Below are positions 46,455 through 57,382 of a stretch of DNA of 64,000 nucleotides, piece after piece (the stretch's first letter is position 1; every line of letters begins with the position of its first letter). A program made the position numbers and the translations under genes. Below the pieces are notes generated by a model that was not told the origin of the DNA, did not search any database, and saw only the letters and a list, made by a program, of their open reading frames with translations. The stretch is from Carya illinoinensis (lineage: Eukaryota; Streptophyta; Magnoliopsida; Fagales; Juglandaceae): assembly GCF_018687715.1 (NCBI RefSeq), contig NC_056765.1:2666001-2730000 (forward strand), read 5' to 3'.

Positions 46455-47275
46455 TCTAAGCAAGTAAATTAGTGATGAATATTCCTTTGCTATTTCATCC
46501 AATTCTTGTCTCGTGTTTCAAAAAAATTCATCGGCACATTGTGTCAGGGCCTTCCTGCCATCACTTATCCAGGACCCAGGTTCTGAAGTTTGATCACTTA
46601 TTGGCCTTTGTGATTTGCTCTTGTGTCGAGAGGGTAAAGAGGATTCCATTCTGCAGCAAAAATGTATATTAGTATATACTAGCCTGACCAAATGCAGTTC
46701 TTACGATATTAAAAAAAAAAAATTGTAAAGACATATAACAATAATAATAATAATACAAAAAGATGAATACATTGCGTCTAGCTCGCATATGACTTCATAT
46801 AATCGATCAATATGACTTTGAAACCGCAATATAAGATCAAAGAGCTAAAAGAGTGACTTGGAAAGGGTTTGGGAACGTTCTCCAATGAGGAATTTTTCTA
46901 CAATTGAATGGAGATATTTCTTGTGTGCAGCCAGTAGATCATCAAGATCCTTTGCGACCTCCAATTCACTTGATAAATTTGACCTTTTCATTGTAAGTTT
47001 GTTACAAAATGGTTCATGTCATCCCAAAGAACCTAGCATCGCCGTAGTGTCAAAAGTAGCTGGAACTTGATAGTACACTGCAGCTTAGTGAAGGAATGAA
47101 AAGTAATACAGTTCGGTTTCATTGCCTTCCAAGCACCAATAAGCCCATGCTTCACCCGCCTAAACTTCCATAGGAAATTAAAAATTCTTAAATACCTTGC
47201 CATAACAAATTCTGTAAACACTGTATCCAAGGGCACTCTTGCATCATATTCCAAGGCAAGTGATAAGAGTAAACA
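46455..47275 (-). pseudogene. GCP3: Gamma-tubulin complex component 3 (GCP3/SPC98) 3' fragment
   Basis: On the minus strand, ~47275-46755 reads LEYDARVPLDTVFTE, ARYLRIFNFLWKFRRVKHGL, then DDMNHFVTNLQ and ELEVAKDLDDLLAAHKKYLH up to RLYEVICELDAM. An apparent intron follows, ending CTGCAG, and ~46645-46455 reads PSRHKSKSQRP, then EPGSWISDGRKALTQ and ELDEIAKEYSSL. This is the C-terminal (gamma-tubulin-binding) part of plant GCP3. Stops (e.g. ~47033, within LF*LFDLILRF, and after ADEFF) and a missing piece after VTNLQ make it non-functional. Retained intron sequence indicates a genomic duplication, not a retrocopy. Confidence 0.82.
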
Positions 47276-47279
47276 AAAA

Positions 47280-48261
47280 ATAGAGTAACTAGAGGGATTG
47301 CAAGCATAAAAATATGCATACCACAGAGTAATTGGAATCCAAAAATAGAGTAATTATATGGTTCGTGTAACCCAAAAACCTACCAAAAAGTCTACAGTTC
47401 CAGCAACCCCATAACACCCATGAAGTTCATGAACCTAACAACTAGAAAATCAAGAATCTCAAACAACTAAAACAACGAAAATTACATTTCAAGATTTTTT
47501 GAGAGATTTCTTATGAGAGATATGAAAACCACTAAAACTAATCATCCATAACATATGGTAGATTTGGAAGAGATTCCATGCTCTAGGAATGCAGAGCATT
47601 TGCCCAAACCAAAGCCAAAAAGAAAAAAACAATTTCACAATGGAGAAAAAATCATATTGAATGATCTGAAAGATATCTGAAGGAGTTGGTGGTGACCGGG
47701 AAGGAGTACGTACCTACGGAACAACTAGGTGGCTAGTGGCAATGGGGAAGTGGTGAGTGGTGGCAAAGAAAGGATCCTTAGGCTTGGATGCAGAGAACCT
47801 TTTGAAGGTGAGAATGTTCTTGAGAGGATGAAGAAAGGGACCCTAATCTGAAGTTTAACAATAAAGAGAAATTGTGCATTTCGGTGTTCTAATTTCCTTC
47901 CCAGTTCCAATTTTCCTTCCCACCCTGTGTTTCATTTAGGTACTGTTTGGCCACAAAAAATTTTCATTTCAAACACAAAATTCTCCTATCATTATTATAA
48001 TTTTTCCAAATCTCCATACAAAATATAATAACAATTTAACTTTTTTCCTACTTTTTCAAATTCCAAAATAATAATAATATTAAAATATAATATTTTAATA
48101 TTTAATCTTAAAACTCAAAATTCTTATCTGAAAAATCTCAGTGGCCAAGTAGAACATTAGTTTCAACATCCCAAATTAAATGAAACGAAACGTTTTATTA
48201 AACATCCACGTCACACGTTTGTCCAACGCCAACACGAGCCGATTGCATTTAGAGTTTTCCA
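47280..48261. other. Non-coding, with a MITE-like repeat at ~47938-48160
   Basis: Sequence after the GCP3 fragment may include degraded GCP3 introns, but no further exon was recognised. At ~47938 GTACTGTTTGGCCAC begins an A+T-rich block ending CAGTGGCCAAGTAGAAC near 48152. These inverted ends and the TTTCCAAATCTCC/AATAATAATATTAAAA body fit the same MITE-like family as at 11240-11650. Confidence 0.45.
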
Positions 48262-48610
48262 TTTTGTAATTTGTGTACATCTCAACGGTATGGACATTTT
48301 TCATGCTTGCAATCCCTTTCATTGCTCTGTTTTTAGTTTCCTCTTTATTTAATACTTTAATAATACTCTATTTAATATAAATCATTGCAACAATTGATCT
48401 GTCATTCTCCCACTTTAAAAACTTTACTAAACTCTTTGAACTACACATTCTTCTTAGTTTTAAGTATTTTTTACCAACAATTAATTGTTGAATGAACTAT
48501 TTTAAGAGATACATCCCCATGCTTCTGACTTCTGAGAGAAAGGTATTTACCATTCTTATAGTAAGTACTATAGTGTGACATGGTAAATAGTTTGAAAGAG
48601 TTTAGATATC
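48262..48610. repeat. Segmental repeat shared with 8020-8311 and 10036-10090
   Basis: This copy is uninterrupted where the 8-kb copy holds a Copia and a MITE. It reads GAGAAAGGTATTTACCATTC and then ACTATAGTGTGACATGGTAAA. It is therefore the reference for that insertion history. Confidence 0.75.
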
Positions 48611-48804
48611 AAACTGCTTACACCAAACATGATCACACCTGTTTTAGTTTTTTTTGGGAAAATACTTTAGTTATAAATTTATTACACAAAAATAAACCCA
48701 CAAACTAATGTGGTTGGATGAGGTACGTTAACTTGTAAAATTACTTTTATTATAAAGTTGGTTTAACTAATTCTATGAAGTTACATTAATTTGTCAAACT
48801 GATG

Positions 48805-49320
48805 TTTTGGAGCAGCTTCATATCAAGATGGCATCAATTTTCTCTGGGTTCACCTCGATGCCCCTATCAGAGATGATGAAGTCCAAGAACTTTTCTAAAT
48901 CTACACCAAAAGCACACTTCACCGGATTCAATTTCATTTTATATTTGTGAAGTACAGCAAAAGATTCTCGTAGGTCAGCTAGGTGCTCGACTCTTTTCCC
49001 TTCACCAGCAAGTCATCAATGTATTCCTCCATGGTCTTTCCGATTTGTTGTTTAAATATTCGATTGACTAACCTTTAGTAAGTTGCCCTGATATTTTTCA
49101 ACCCAAAGGGCATTACTCAATAGCAATAAAGGCCTCTGTCGATAATAAACGTCATCTTTTCTTCATTCGATTTGTTCATGCGGATCTGATTATATCCTAA
49201 ATAAGCATCCATAAAACTCAGCACTCGGTGTCCCACCGTGACATCTACGATAATGTCTATTCGTGGCAATGGGAAGCTATTCTTTGGGCAGGTTTATTTA
49301 GGTCTGTGAAATCGACACAT
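48805..49320 (-). pseudogene. Ty3/Gypsy reverse transcriptase remnant
   Basis: The minus-strand frame shows FPLPRIDIIVD, LSFMDAYLGYNQIRMN, VMPFGLKNIRATY, then the catalytic EEYIDDLLVKG and LNPVKCAFGV and GIEVNPEKI. Stops occur near 49298, 49120 and 49075. No LTR, integrase or gag was found beside it, so it is an isolated relic. It inserted between the 48-kb repeat and the hAT cluster. Confidence 0.8.
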
Positions 49321-50285
49321 ACCCCGCCCTTGCCCCACTGCCTATATATTCATATAATATATATTTATAATATATGTTAATTAAAAAGAAAAACCCAGGC
49401 CATGATTAGCAGTATGACTTTGTGTGTATTGGACTCACCATTGCCATGCTTTGCCCAATTTGTCCCTTAATTGTGTTTTGCATTTATAATGTTATATAAT
49501 ATTTTAGTATCTAAATATTTTGCTTGTCTGTTGTTTAGGTTTTATATTCTCAATATACATATGCCAAATCTTAATCCTAAGGACCCAATGATCCATGCTT
49601 ATCTTCATCCCAATGACCCAATCTCATATTGGTTAATACTTTTAATATTTTGTATTTTAAATTTTTGTTTCATGTTTATAACTTTATAATTCTAATTTAT
49701 TTTATTTTTAACTTATTAATATTATAGGTTTTATGATCTTGATTCTCATAGTCTCATAGTCTCATAGCAGTCAACACAACTCAATGAACTCACCGCCACC
49801 CGACACCCCAAATTGATCAAATTTGAAATTTGATGATTCAGTTCATTTACAATTAATTGTAATGTTGCTACAATAGTTAATAGTACAATTTGTAATATTT
49901 ACTATTTTTAGATGAGTTTTTAATATTGTAATAGTTTATTAGTTCTCTTAATTTGTATCATCGTAATAGTTTAGTGCCTTAGTGATGATTATTAGTTAAT
50001 ACTTAATAGTATTAGTTGAAACTTATTATATAGTTAATAGTTTATATCCATATAATTTATTTTTTTTAGTTTTTAAATATATTTATTTTTGTAGGTAAAT
50101 CCTGGGCCCAAAAACAAGTTTGAATACATTTCTAGACCATTGTGGGCTCAAATAATTGAACTGGGCCAAATGTCCAGTTTTTAAGGGGCAGACAGGGTGC
50201 CCCACCCCCGCATCCACAGGGGCGGATTGTGGGGAAAAAATCCCCACCCCAGCCCATGCAAGGCAGGGGGCAGGTAGCACCCCTA
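49321..50285. repeat. A+T-rich DNA bounded by CCCCGCC-rich ends, probable hAT-like relic
   Basis: CCCCGCCCTTGCCCCACTGCC-like sequence opens at 49323. A complementary block rich in GGGGGCAGG and CCCCACCCC closes at 50285 with GGTAGCACCCCTA, a hAT-like end. No left TIR or target duplication could be matched, so the class is tentative. No gene is seen. Confidence 0.4.
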
Positions 50286-50843
50286 ATCAGCACTAGTAGG
50301 CCTGAAAACTGACATTCTAGGTTCGGTAAAGGGCCGAACCGACGCCGACCGACCGGCAGTTATTCCTAATTTTGCCGACCGAAAACCGGCCGTTCAAGGA
50401 GCTGGAACCGACCGGAACCGGTTCACGGTCGGTTTTGGCCATTTTGGGCCACTGTTTTGGGCCCCTTTTCAGAAAGCTTTTTTTGCTCATTTTGGGCTTT
50501 TCTACTCAATGTAGTGAATTTATTAGTCAATATTCACAATATTTTAAATTTTTCTTCTTGTATTTTTAAAATTCATTACTAGTTTAAAACAATAAAACTA
50601 ATGTTGTTTTAGAAACTAATAATAGTAACTAGTAAGTTATAATTACTAAATAATAATTTAAAATCTAATAAGTTAGTTAATAACTAACTACTAAGTAATC
50701 AATAAAAGTATCCACTAAATGAGTAGTTGTTTAATACAAATACAAACTAACACAAATTATTTTAAGCAATAAACAAGCAACTAACACAAATTAAACATTA
50801 AAATCTTAGATCTTTAATTTTTCATTCCATATTCGAAAAGTCT

Positions 50844-53076
50844 TCAATCTTCAATAGTTGTGACGCCTGATTGTACTCCCATTTCTATATAAATATGAAA
50901 AAACAAATTAAGACTAAACATCAAATATTAATAAATTTGGATAATCAATAAATAAATAAAATTAACTTATAAAAATAAATTAATATTGAATGAATACATT
51001 ACCAGATTCTACTACAAAGCTCTCCACATTATCCATAGCCTCTCGAAGATCAATTGGTGCCGACGGATGTTGTAACCAATTCTGAGTACAAATAAGTGCC
51101 TCAACTGTTTTCGAAGCCAATGAATTCCGAAACTGATCAAGTACACACCCTCCTGTCCTAAATGCTGACTCTGAAGTAACAGTGGAAACATGCATGGCTA
51201 ACAAATCTGGTGCAATCCTTGCAAGTATAGGATAATTAACCTCATTCTGTCTCCACCAGATCAACAAATCAAAAGATGAACTGAGTGCCTCACAACCATC
51301 TGATAAATATCGGTCCACCTCTGTTTTAGCAGCAGTTGATTCAATCTCGTTATCTGGCTCATACCAATCCATATACAATTGTGACTCTTCTTCACTTTCT
51401 ATTGAGGGTGTAGATGTCAAAATGAGCACATGTTCTCGGCTACTTGAAGTAGAACCAAATGTAGCATTGTACTCATCGTATAAGTTGAATAGTAACTGTC
51501 TCACACTAGACACCAAATGTAATCCTCGAGTCTCATCATAAATTTTTCTCAAGTTGCGGGTGAGAAGGCCTAACTTATTTCGAGGATCAAGCACAACTGC
51601 AACCAACAACAACAAGTTCAGCTTATCCAATGAACCCCAATACTTATCATATTTCGTTCTCATGCTTATGGCCATATTCATCAAACAACTATTAGAACTC
51701 TGATTCAGCCTAACCAATTCTTTTTGGAGCATGCAAATCTCCACAAAACTTGTATTTGCCGTGACATGAAGAGACCCAGAAAAGCGACAAGTGGCATCAT
51801 AGAACATCTTCAAAAATTTCACAAAAATCCGCAGTGTCTCCCACTCATCAGCTCTAGGAAGCCCTATGTGTCCCTCATTAAAGTAAGATAGAAAATTGTA
51901 ATCCTCACTCTCCATCCGCCTAAAAGCCTTTTCAAATTTCTCAGCCGCATCCAACCTCATGTAAGTTGAATTCCATGGGGTTTGCACATCAAGACACAAC
52001 AATTTTTTGCAATCAATTTTTTCTTTTCCTGCACACTTCTTAAACTTGTCTAATCTAGCAGGGGAGGATCGCACATATCTAACTGCATTTCTAACCATTG
52101 TGATGGCGTCATTACACTCCTTCAAACCCTCATTCACGACAATATTTAAAATATGAGCACAACATCTCAAGTGCATATAATTCCCACCCAACACATTCTC
52201 CGTCAAAAAATGCTTCAAGTAAGAAATTGCAGTATCATTTGAGCTAGCATTATCAACAGTGACAGTAAATATCTTATCAATACCCCAATCAAGGAGGCAT
52301 GATTCAATATATTTTCCAATTGTATCCCCTCGATGATTAGGGATTAAAGAAAAATTTATGATTTTTTTCTTCATCTTCCAATCATTATCAATGAAATGGG
52401 CAGTTAGGCACATATAATTCAAATTTTGAATCGATGTCCATTTATCAGTAGTGAATGAAACTCTCATCTCCCCGTCTTTAAACAACTTTCTAAGCTTGGC
52501 CTTTTCAGATGTAAACAATTTCATAAAGTCTCTTGCAACTGTAACACGGCATGGCACTTTAAATTTTGGTTCAAGTAACCAAACCAACTTCTTAAATCAT
52601 TGTCCTTCAACAATTCTAAATGGCAATTCATCAATAATTATTACCATTTCTGCAATGGCCAACCTCACTGCATCTTCACTATATTTGTGGGTTACAAGAT
52701 TTCTTACCACGCTACTATCAGTCTCTCCAACTTCCTCACCCGCCAATGTTTGTTGATATCTATCTAGAGGCCCACGTTTATGAGGATTTCTTGGACATGC
52801 AGATAAGTGGTTTTGCATAGTTGAAGTCCCATTCCTCTTTGAGTGGCATGCATAAATCTTGCCACAATAGTTACACTTAGCCTTCGGATCATCTACGGGA
52901 CAACCCTCAACTTTCGTAAAATGATCCCAAACAACTGACGGATCCTTCCCCTTCCGTTTCCTAGGAAGTGGACAAGTACTACTAGGAGCACTTGAAGGTT
53001 TTGGTGTTTGGGTCTCTCCCAAATTAACGGTTTGTTCATCATTATCAAGATCAATTGGAGTTGATGAGGAATCCAT
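50844..53076 (-). pseudogene. hAT transposase (BED zinc finger, RICESLEEPER-like), one in-frame stop
   Basis: ATG at 53076. Exon 1 runs to 51003; a GT-AG intron leads to a 41-nt last exon (50884-50844, ending GVTTIED). The total is 704 residues, the normal length. A BED finger lies at ~45-98 (CNYCGKIYACHSK...HLSAC). The middle is a hAT RNase H-like region with FTTDKWTSIQNLNYMCLTAH and FTVTVDNASSNDTAI (catalytic Asp contexts) and CAHILNIVVNEGL. The C-terminal dimerisation region reads LDLLIWWRQ-like, then TSESAFRTGG and SLASKTVEALICTQNWL. The only break is TGA at 52597-52599 (codon 160), where a Gly codon would need one base change. Unless read through, the protein is truncated after the BED domain. 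Confidence 0.88.
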
Positions 53077-53099
53077 CTAACATATGAAACATTAATTTC

Positions 53100-54240
53100 A
53101 AAATTAATTAAAAAACATAGTTGATACAGTAAAATATATGGTGATAAAAATAACAATAACTAATAATAGCATCAACAAGAGAACAAAGTTTTGCCTATAT
53201 CATTCACGGCACCAACAAAATAATATATAAAAGGGAGAGAAACAAATATTACAGTTCAATACAGGCAAGAAAAAGTGTGGGGTGGGTTAGGCCTCATCAG
53301 GAAAGCAAATCAACAATTTGAAATTGAACTTATCATTTATTGTCTTATCTCTCTTTCTCTCCCTCCTCTTCTCTGAATTAAGCAATCATAAAAATAAATA
53401 ATAACAAGTACCTCATCAGCAAAACAAACAAGAATTGCAAGAGCACCTCAAACTATAAGCATAATGACAAAGAAACTCAAGAAGTTAAAAACTCATAAAG
53501 AATGCTTCCACACTACTGTTATACAAGAGCGAAGCAACCTTACATTTGAAATTTTAATTTGATGAGATTCATTTTGTGTAAGATGGGAAAACCAACTCTG
53601 TTACTCTATAACACTATCTTCACGAACTTATCATTTGCACATGGGAGCTATATAAAGTTATAAACAGATATCATAACACTAAAAATAACACTAAAAAGCA
53701 TTAATATTCAGGACTATATAACACTTAAACATATATCATATTCGGGACTATATAACAGTATAACACTAAAAATAAACATTAATCTAAATTAAATTAGAGC
53801 TAACTCATTACTCATATATAACCCAAATCCAACTTAGTAAAATGTAAATAGCAAGATCCTATCCAAAAAAAAAAAAACTTGGTAAATAGCAAGATCCTAC
53901 CCAAATCCAACTCATAGCCATTACTTACACCGAATCACCGATAGAGGAAGGGGCGTCGTGCCGTCGAGCAGAGGCTGGGAATCTGAGAGAGGGCTAGACG
54001 CAGGGAGCTGAGCAGTGAGCGGGAGAGGGCCAGATGCAAGAGAAGCGATCGCCGGCCGTATGGAGGATGGGGGTTTCTATTTTCAGAAACTCGAAAACCC
54101 CAGATGGAAATGGAAAGGCCGAAGGGGGAAGGGGGGTATTTTACCCTAATACCAAACAGCACCATTTGGCTTAAGCCAAACGGTGCCGTTTACATTTAAA
54201 CTGAATAAGTTAAGACGTCAGAGAACGATGCCGTTTCAAT
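53100..54240. other. 5' region of the hAT transposase gene
   Basis: A+T-rich DNA probably containing a leader intron. A G+C-richer block (53935-54165) next to the AAACGG palindromes is the likely promoter/leader. The ~76-codon frame there is not recognised. Confidence 0.4.
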
Positions 54241-54614
54241 TATTAAAGTGAAACGGCGTCGTTTTATATGTATAAAAAGGAAAATATATATATAACTTAA
54301 CGATCGGTCGGTTTAGCGGTTTATTTAGCCCTGAAACACACGCCGAACCGACCGATGTCAGTTCATGAGAAATTCCCTCGACCACCGACCGGTTCTTGGC
54401 CGGTTTCGGCGTCCTGAGGTCGGTTTCGGTCGGTCTGAGGCAGTTTATCGATTTTCTGTACACCCCTAAGCACTAGGGCTGCACACCGATCCACCCGGTC
54501 CATAATTTGGTCCGACCCGACGGGAAAACAAAATACGATCAATCCGATCCGGTCCGTGAAATTCAAGTCGGGTCTAACCCATTCTAAACCCATTCGCGTT
54601 CTCCTCGTTTGTTC

Positions 54615-54945
54615 TACCACAGTAATTCTTGCATCAAGAGCATCACCATGAGGGGTGCCAATTGCAGCTTGGCCAATAGCCTCAGACCAGCTGAGGAACA
54701 CGATTCTGATTACAGAATTGCTCGAAGTTGGAATTGTCGTGAAGGACTGGTCATGCCAGGCATAGCTAGTGACGTCAACACTGTAGAAAAAGCTGTGAAA
54801 CTATTGATGGCATCGAAGAGAGGGCGGCAGATTTGGGCAGTGCTGTCAGGCGGTCCATGGATAAAGGTGGAGTTTCCCGCATGGAGTTGGATTCTTTCAT
54901 TGCTCATATCTCTAGGTAGGTAAAGTACTACTGGATCAGACTTTG
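54615..54945 (-). pseudogene. Unidentified captured coding fragment inside the outer hAT
   Basis: The minus strand reads smoothly DPVVLYLPRDMSNERIQLHA, then GPPDSTAQICRPLFDAINSF and SLAMPGMTSPSRQFQLRAI, then TAA near 54710. After a possible splice or deletion it continues in another frame as SWSEAIGQAAIGTPHGDAL and DARITVVEQTRR, to ~54610. The composition is that of a real conserved protein, unlike the repeat-rich DNA around it. I do not recognise the family. It is most simply host coding sequence captured by the hAT. Confidence 0.5.
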
Positions 54946-55452
54946 GGACATTAAACGAGAAGAAAGACAAAGATAATAAAACAAAAAAAAAAAAAAATTC
55001 CAGCAACCTGGCCAAGGTGAAGAGATCTGAGACCCAAGGAACAAATACTAGAAAGCAATACAAAAGAAGGTGTAGGAATCGTGCAAGAAGCCATGTGGGT
55101 CGTAGAGGACGAACCCGTTGCAGGGGAAGATCTGGACGCAAGGTGGAGCAGCGACATAGGGCAGCAACAACGGTGAAGACGACGGCGACGACGAACAGCA
55201 ATGGACGACGACGACGATGAATGGTGACGGACGACAGAGTGGTCACACCGGTGGCTAGGGTTTGTGAAACGAGGGGAAGAGGTATCAGCCTTGGTTCAAA
55301 ACACATTGCCAGTATCGGTTTCGACCGATAATACTTAAGCTCGACCCGCTAGTGACGTGGGTCCAAAGAACCCAACTTTTGTCGGGTGGGCTCAAGCCGG
55401 TTCATGCGGACGGATCGGCCCAATGCATTTCATGCACAAGCCTAATCAGCAC

Positions 55453-56897
55453 CCATGGTGTTGCCTATATACTAGGTTGAGCCACACCTCTGGGTGATCA
55501 ATTTGTTGTTATCTCTTTTTACTAAATAAAATTTCTTTATTTTATATTTTACTATATAACTTTTAAGGTTATTTATGTTTGAAACTGGAAAATGGATAAA
55601 GTACAATTCGTTTGTAGTTTGGCCGTGTGATTGTCAAATTGCTAGTTTGGAGATTGATTGCGAATTAGGAACACATGCATGCTTGCCTTATACCATAATA
55701 TATAATAATGATATAATTATTAACAGTTTTAATAGTATTAAATATAAGTAATAGATTCCCAATATGAGTATAATATATATAATGGAATAATTGTATATTT
55801 AACATATATTTTATTTCATACAGAAAATAGTGTTTGAGTTGGATGCCTCAATCAATCGAGGGGAACTACAAAGTCACCGGCGAGGAGACCTAAAAAAATA
55901 GTCAATTATATTAAAAATGAAATACTAATTGATATATGAAAAGACTTATAATATATTATAAATATGTTAGATTGTAACATCTTTTTAGTATAAAATAAAT
56001 ATAGCATATCTTATTAAAATATATTAATTTATAAAATAATTTAATGCAAACCCAAACTGATGCGAGGGATTTGGACCCAAATTCTATGTTGATTGCGTCA
56101 AACTATCTTAAGAAGATACAAATATAAAAAGAAAAGCTTAATATCTTGCTTAGACTAGGACAATATCTATTGGTTTTTCTCCAAATCATCTGTTCATTTT
56201 CGCTTTCTTATGAAATATTTTATTTTAAATTTTAGTAGTGATTCTAATTTTGATTTTTGCCAAATTTTTTGCAGAATTATTATTTAATTATGTATTTATT
56301 TTTCATTTTTTAAAAATTCTCCTAATCTCGAATTCTTAGTAATTCTCATTTTATCAATAATCAATATTTTATAAATAATCTCGAATTCAAATTTGATAAA
56401 TAATCAATATTTTTTAAAGTTTTCTTTTTATTTTGCATCTTTTCTCAATTTCAATTTTTAATTTATGTTGATTAACTAGCAATCAAAATAATTATTATTT
56501 TGTCCGGTGTCATAGTTATATATATATATATATATATATAAACCTACCACTTCACTTCAAGATTAGTTGAATAGTGAATTGAGAAGAAATCTGAAAGTTA
56601 ATTAATATTGTTATAATATTTATTTTTTAATATTTTTTTATTTTGATATTTAAAAGAATCAAATTGTTTATTATATTCTATTTAAAATTTTAAAAATATT
56701 ATAATAATGAGGTAAGATGATTATGGTACCCAAACAAGGCCTAAGAAGTCTGTGAAGTAGGAGGATCATTATTTGGGGAGTGATTTCTATTTATGCTTAT
56801 TAAATAATTAATTAATAATGCAAATGATTGTTAAAAAACTTTATTTAAAAAAACTCATATTTTATTATATAATTTTGCAAAATGTCTGCATTTATTG
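55453..56897. other. Non-coding A+T-rich DNA, third copy of the 5590-5850 segment
   Basis: Bases ~55885-56040 match 5650-5810 (ATAGTCAATTATATTA, TTTTTAGTATAAA). After ~470 bp of unrelated DNA, 56510-56560 match the continuation (ATATAAACCTACCACTTCACTT). The last 60 bp (TTTTATTATATAATTTTGCAA...CATTTATTG) match 6005-6041. No gene is seen. Confidence 0.5.
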
Positions 56898-57382
56898 CAC
56901 TACAACAAATATGGTTTTTAGCGACAGATTATAAATAGTGACAGTTTCTAAACTGTGACTAAAACGTATTTATTGTGACGGTTTGTGAGAACTGTCACTA
57001 AATGTTGGGCAAGAATATTAAAACGTTCGGACGTTTCACATAATACGTTCGCACATCACAATAACGTTCGAATGTTATGTATATTGACATGCGAACGTAA
57101 AAATATTAGCGCGAACGTTCAAACGTTTTTATAAATTATGTGCGAACGTTAATATATTAGTGCCAATGTTCGAACGTTAAAGTGATAAGGTTCGAACGTT
57201 ATATGTTAATTTACATAAATTAACCATAATATATATTTTTTTAATGGTAAGGTTGAGTAACGGTATATTAAAATAAAATTAAGAGTAGAAATTAAGCTAC
57301 ACAATACATACATTAAATATTTGTGTCCATTACATATGTCGAAAATAAAAAATAAAATATGATAAATTTTTACAAATCATTT

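Larger units (their letters stand above)
50297..54468 (-). mobile_element. Autonomous-type hAT transposon (4172 bp)
   Basis: The 8-bp target duplication AGCACTAG is at 50289-50296 and 54469-54476. Termini are TAGGCCTGAAAAC and the inverted partner GTACACCCCTA. CCGACCG/CGGTCGG repeats crowd both ends (50340-50435; 54300-54445). A minus-strand transposase gene fills the centre. AAACGGTGCCGTTT (54178-54191) and AAACGGCGTCGTTT (54251-54264) lie upstream of the gene. Confidence 0.93.
50294..55444. mobile_element. Outer hAT element, split near its left end by another hAT
   Basis: The 8-bp target duplication ATCAGCAC is at 50286-50293 and 55445-55452. The left terminus TAG|GGCTGCAC is divided: TAG at 50294-50296, the rest from 54477. 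The right terminus is TGCACAAGCCTA. ATCCGG/GGTCCG-type words lie near both ends. Without the inner hAT and one of its target copies the element is about 0.97 kb. It carries a coding-like fragment (54615-54945) and a leader-like part (54950-55270), but no transposase. Confidence 0.85.

Noticed and set aside
49321..50285. Calling a definite third hAT left of the nested pair
   Set aside because: Only the right GC-rich end is convincing; no left TIR or 8-bp duplication could be matched.
54951..55306. Arg-rich (plus) and Leu-rich (minus) frames in the outer hAT
   Set aside because: Mutually antisense frames over GACGAC/GGCGAC tracts; leader-like repeat DNA is the simpler reading.
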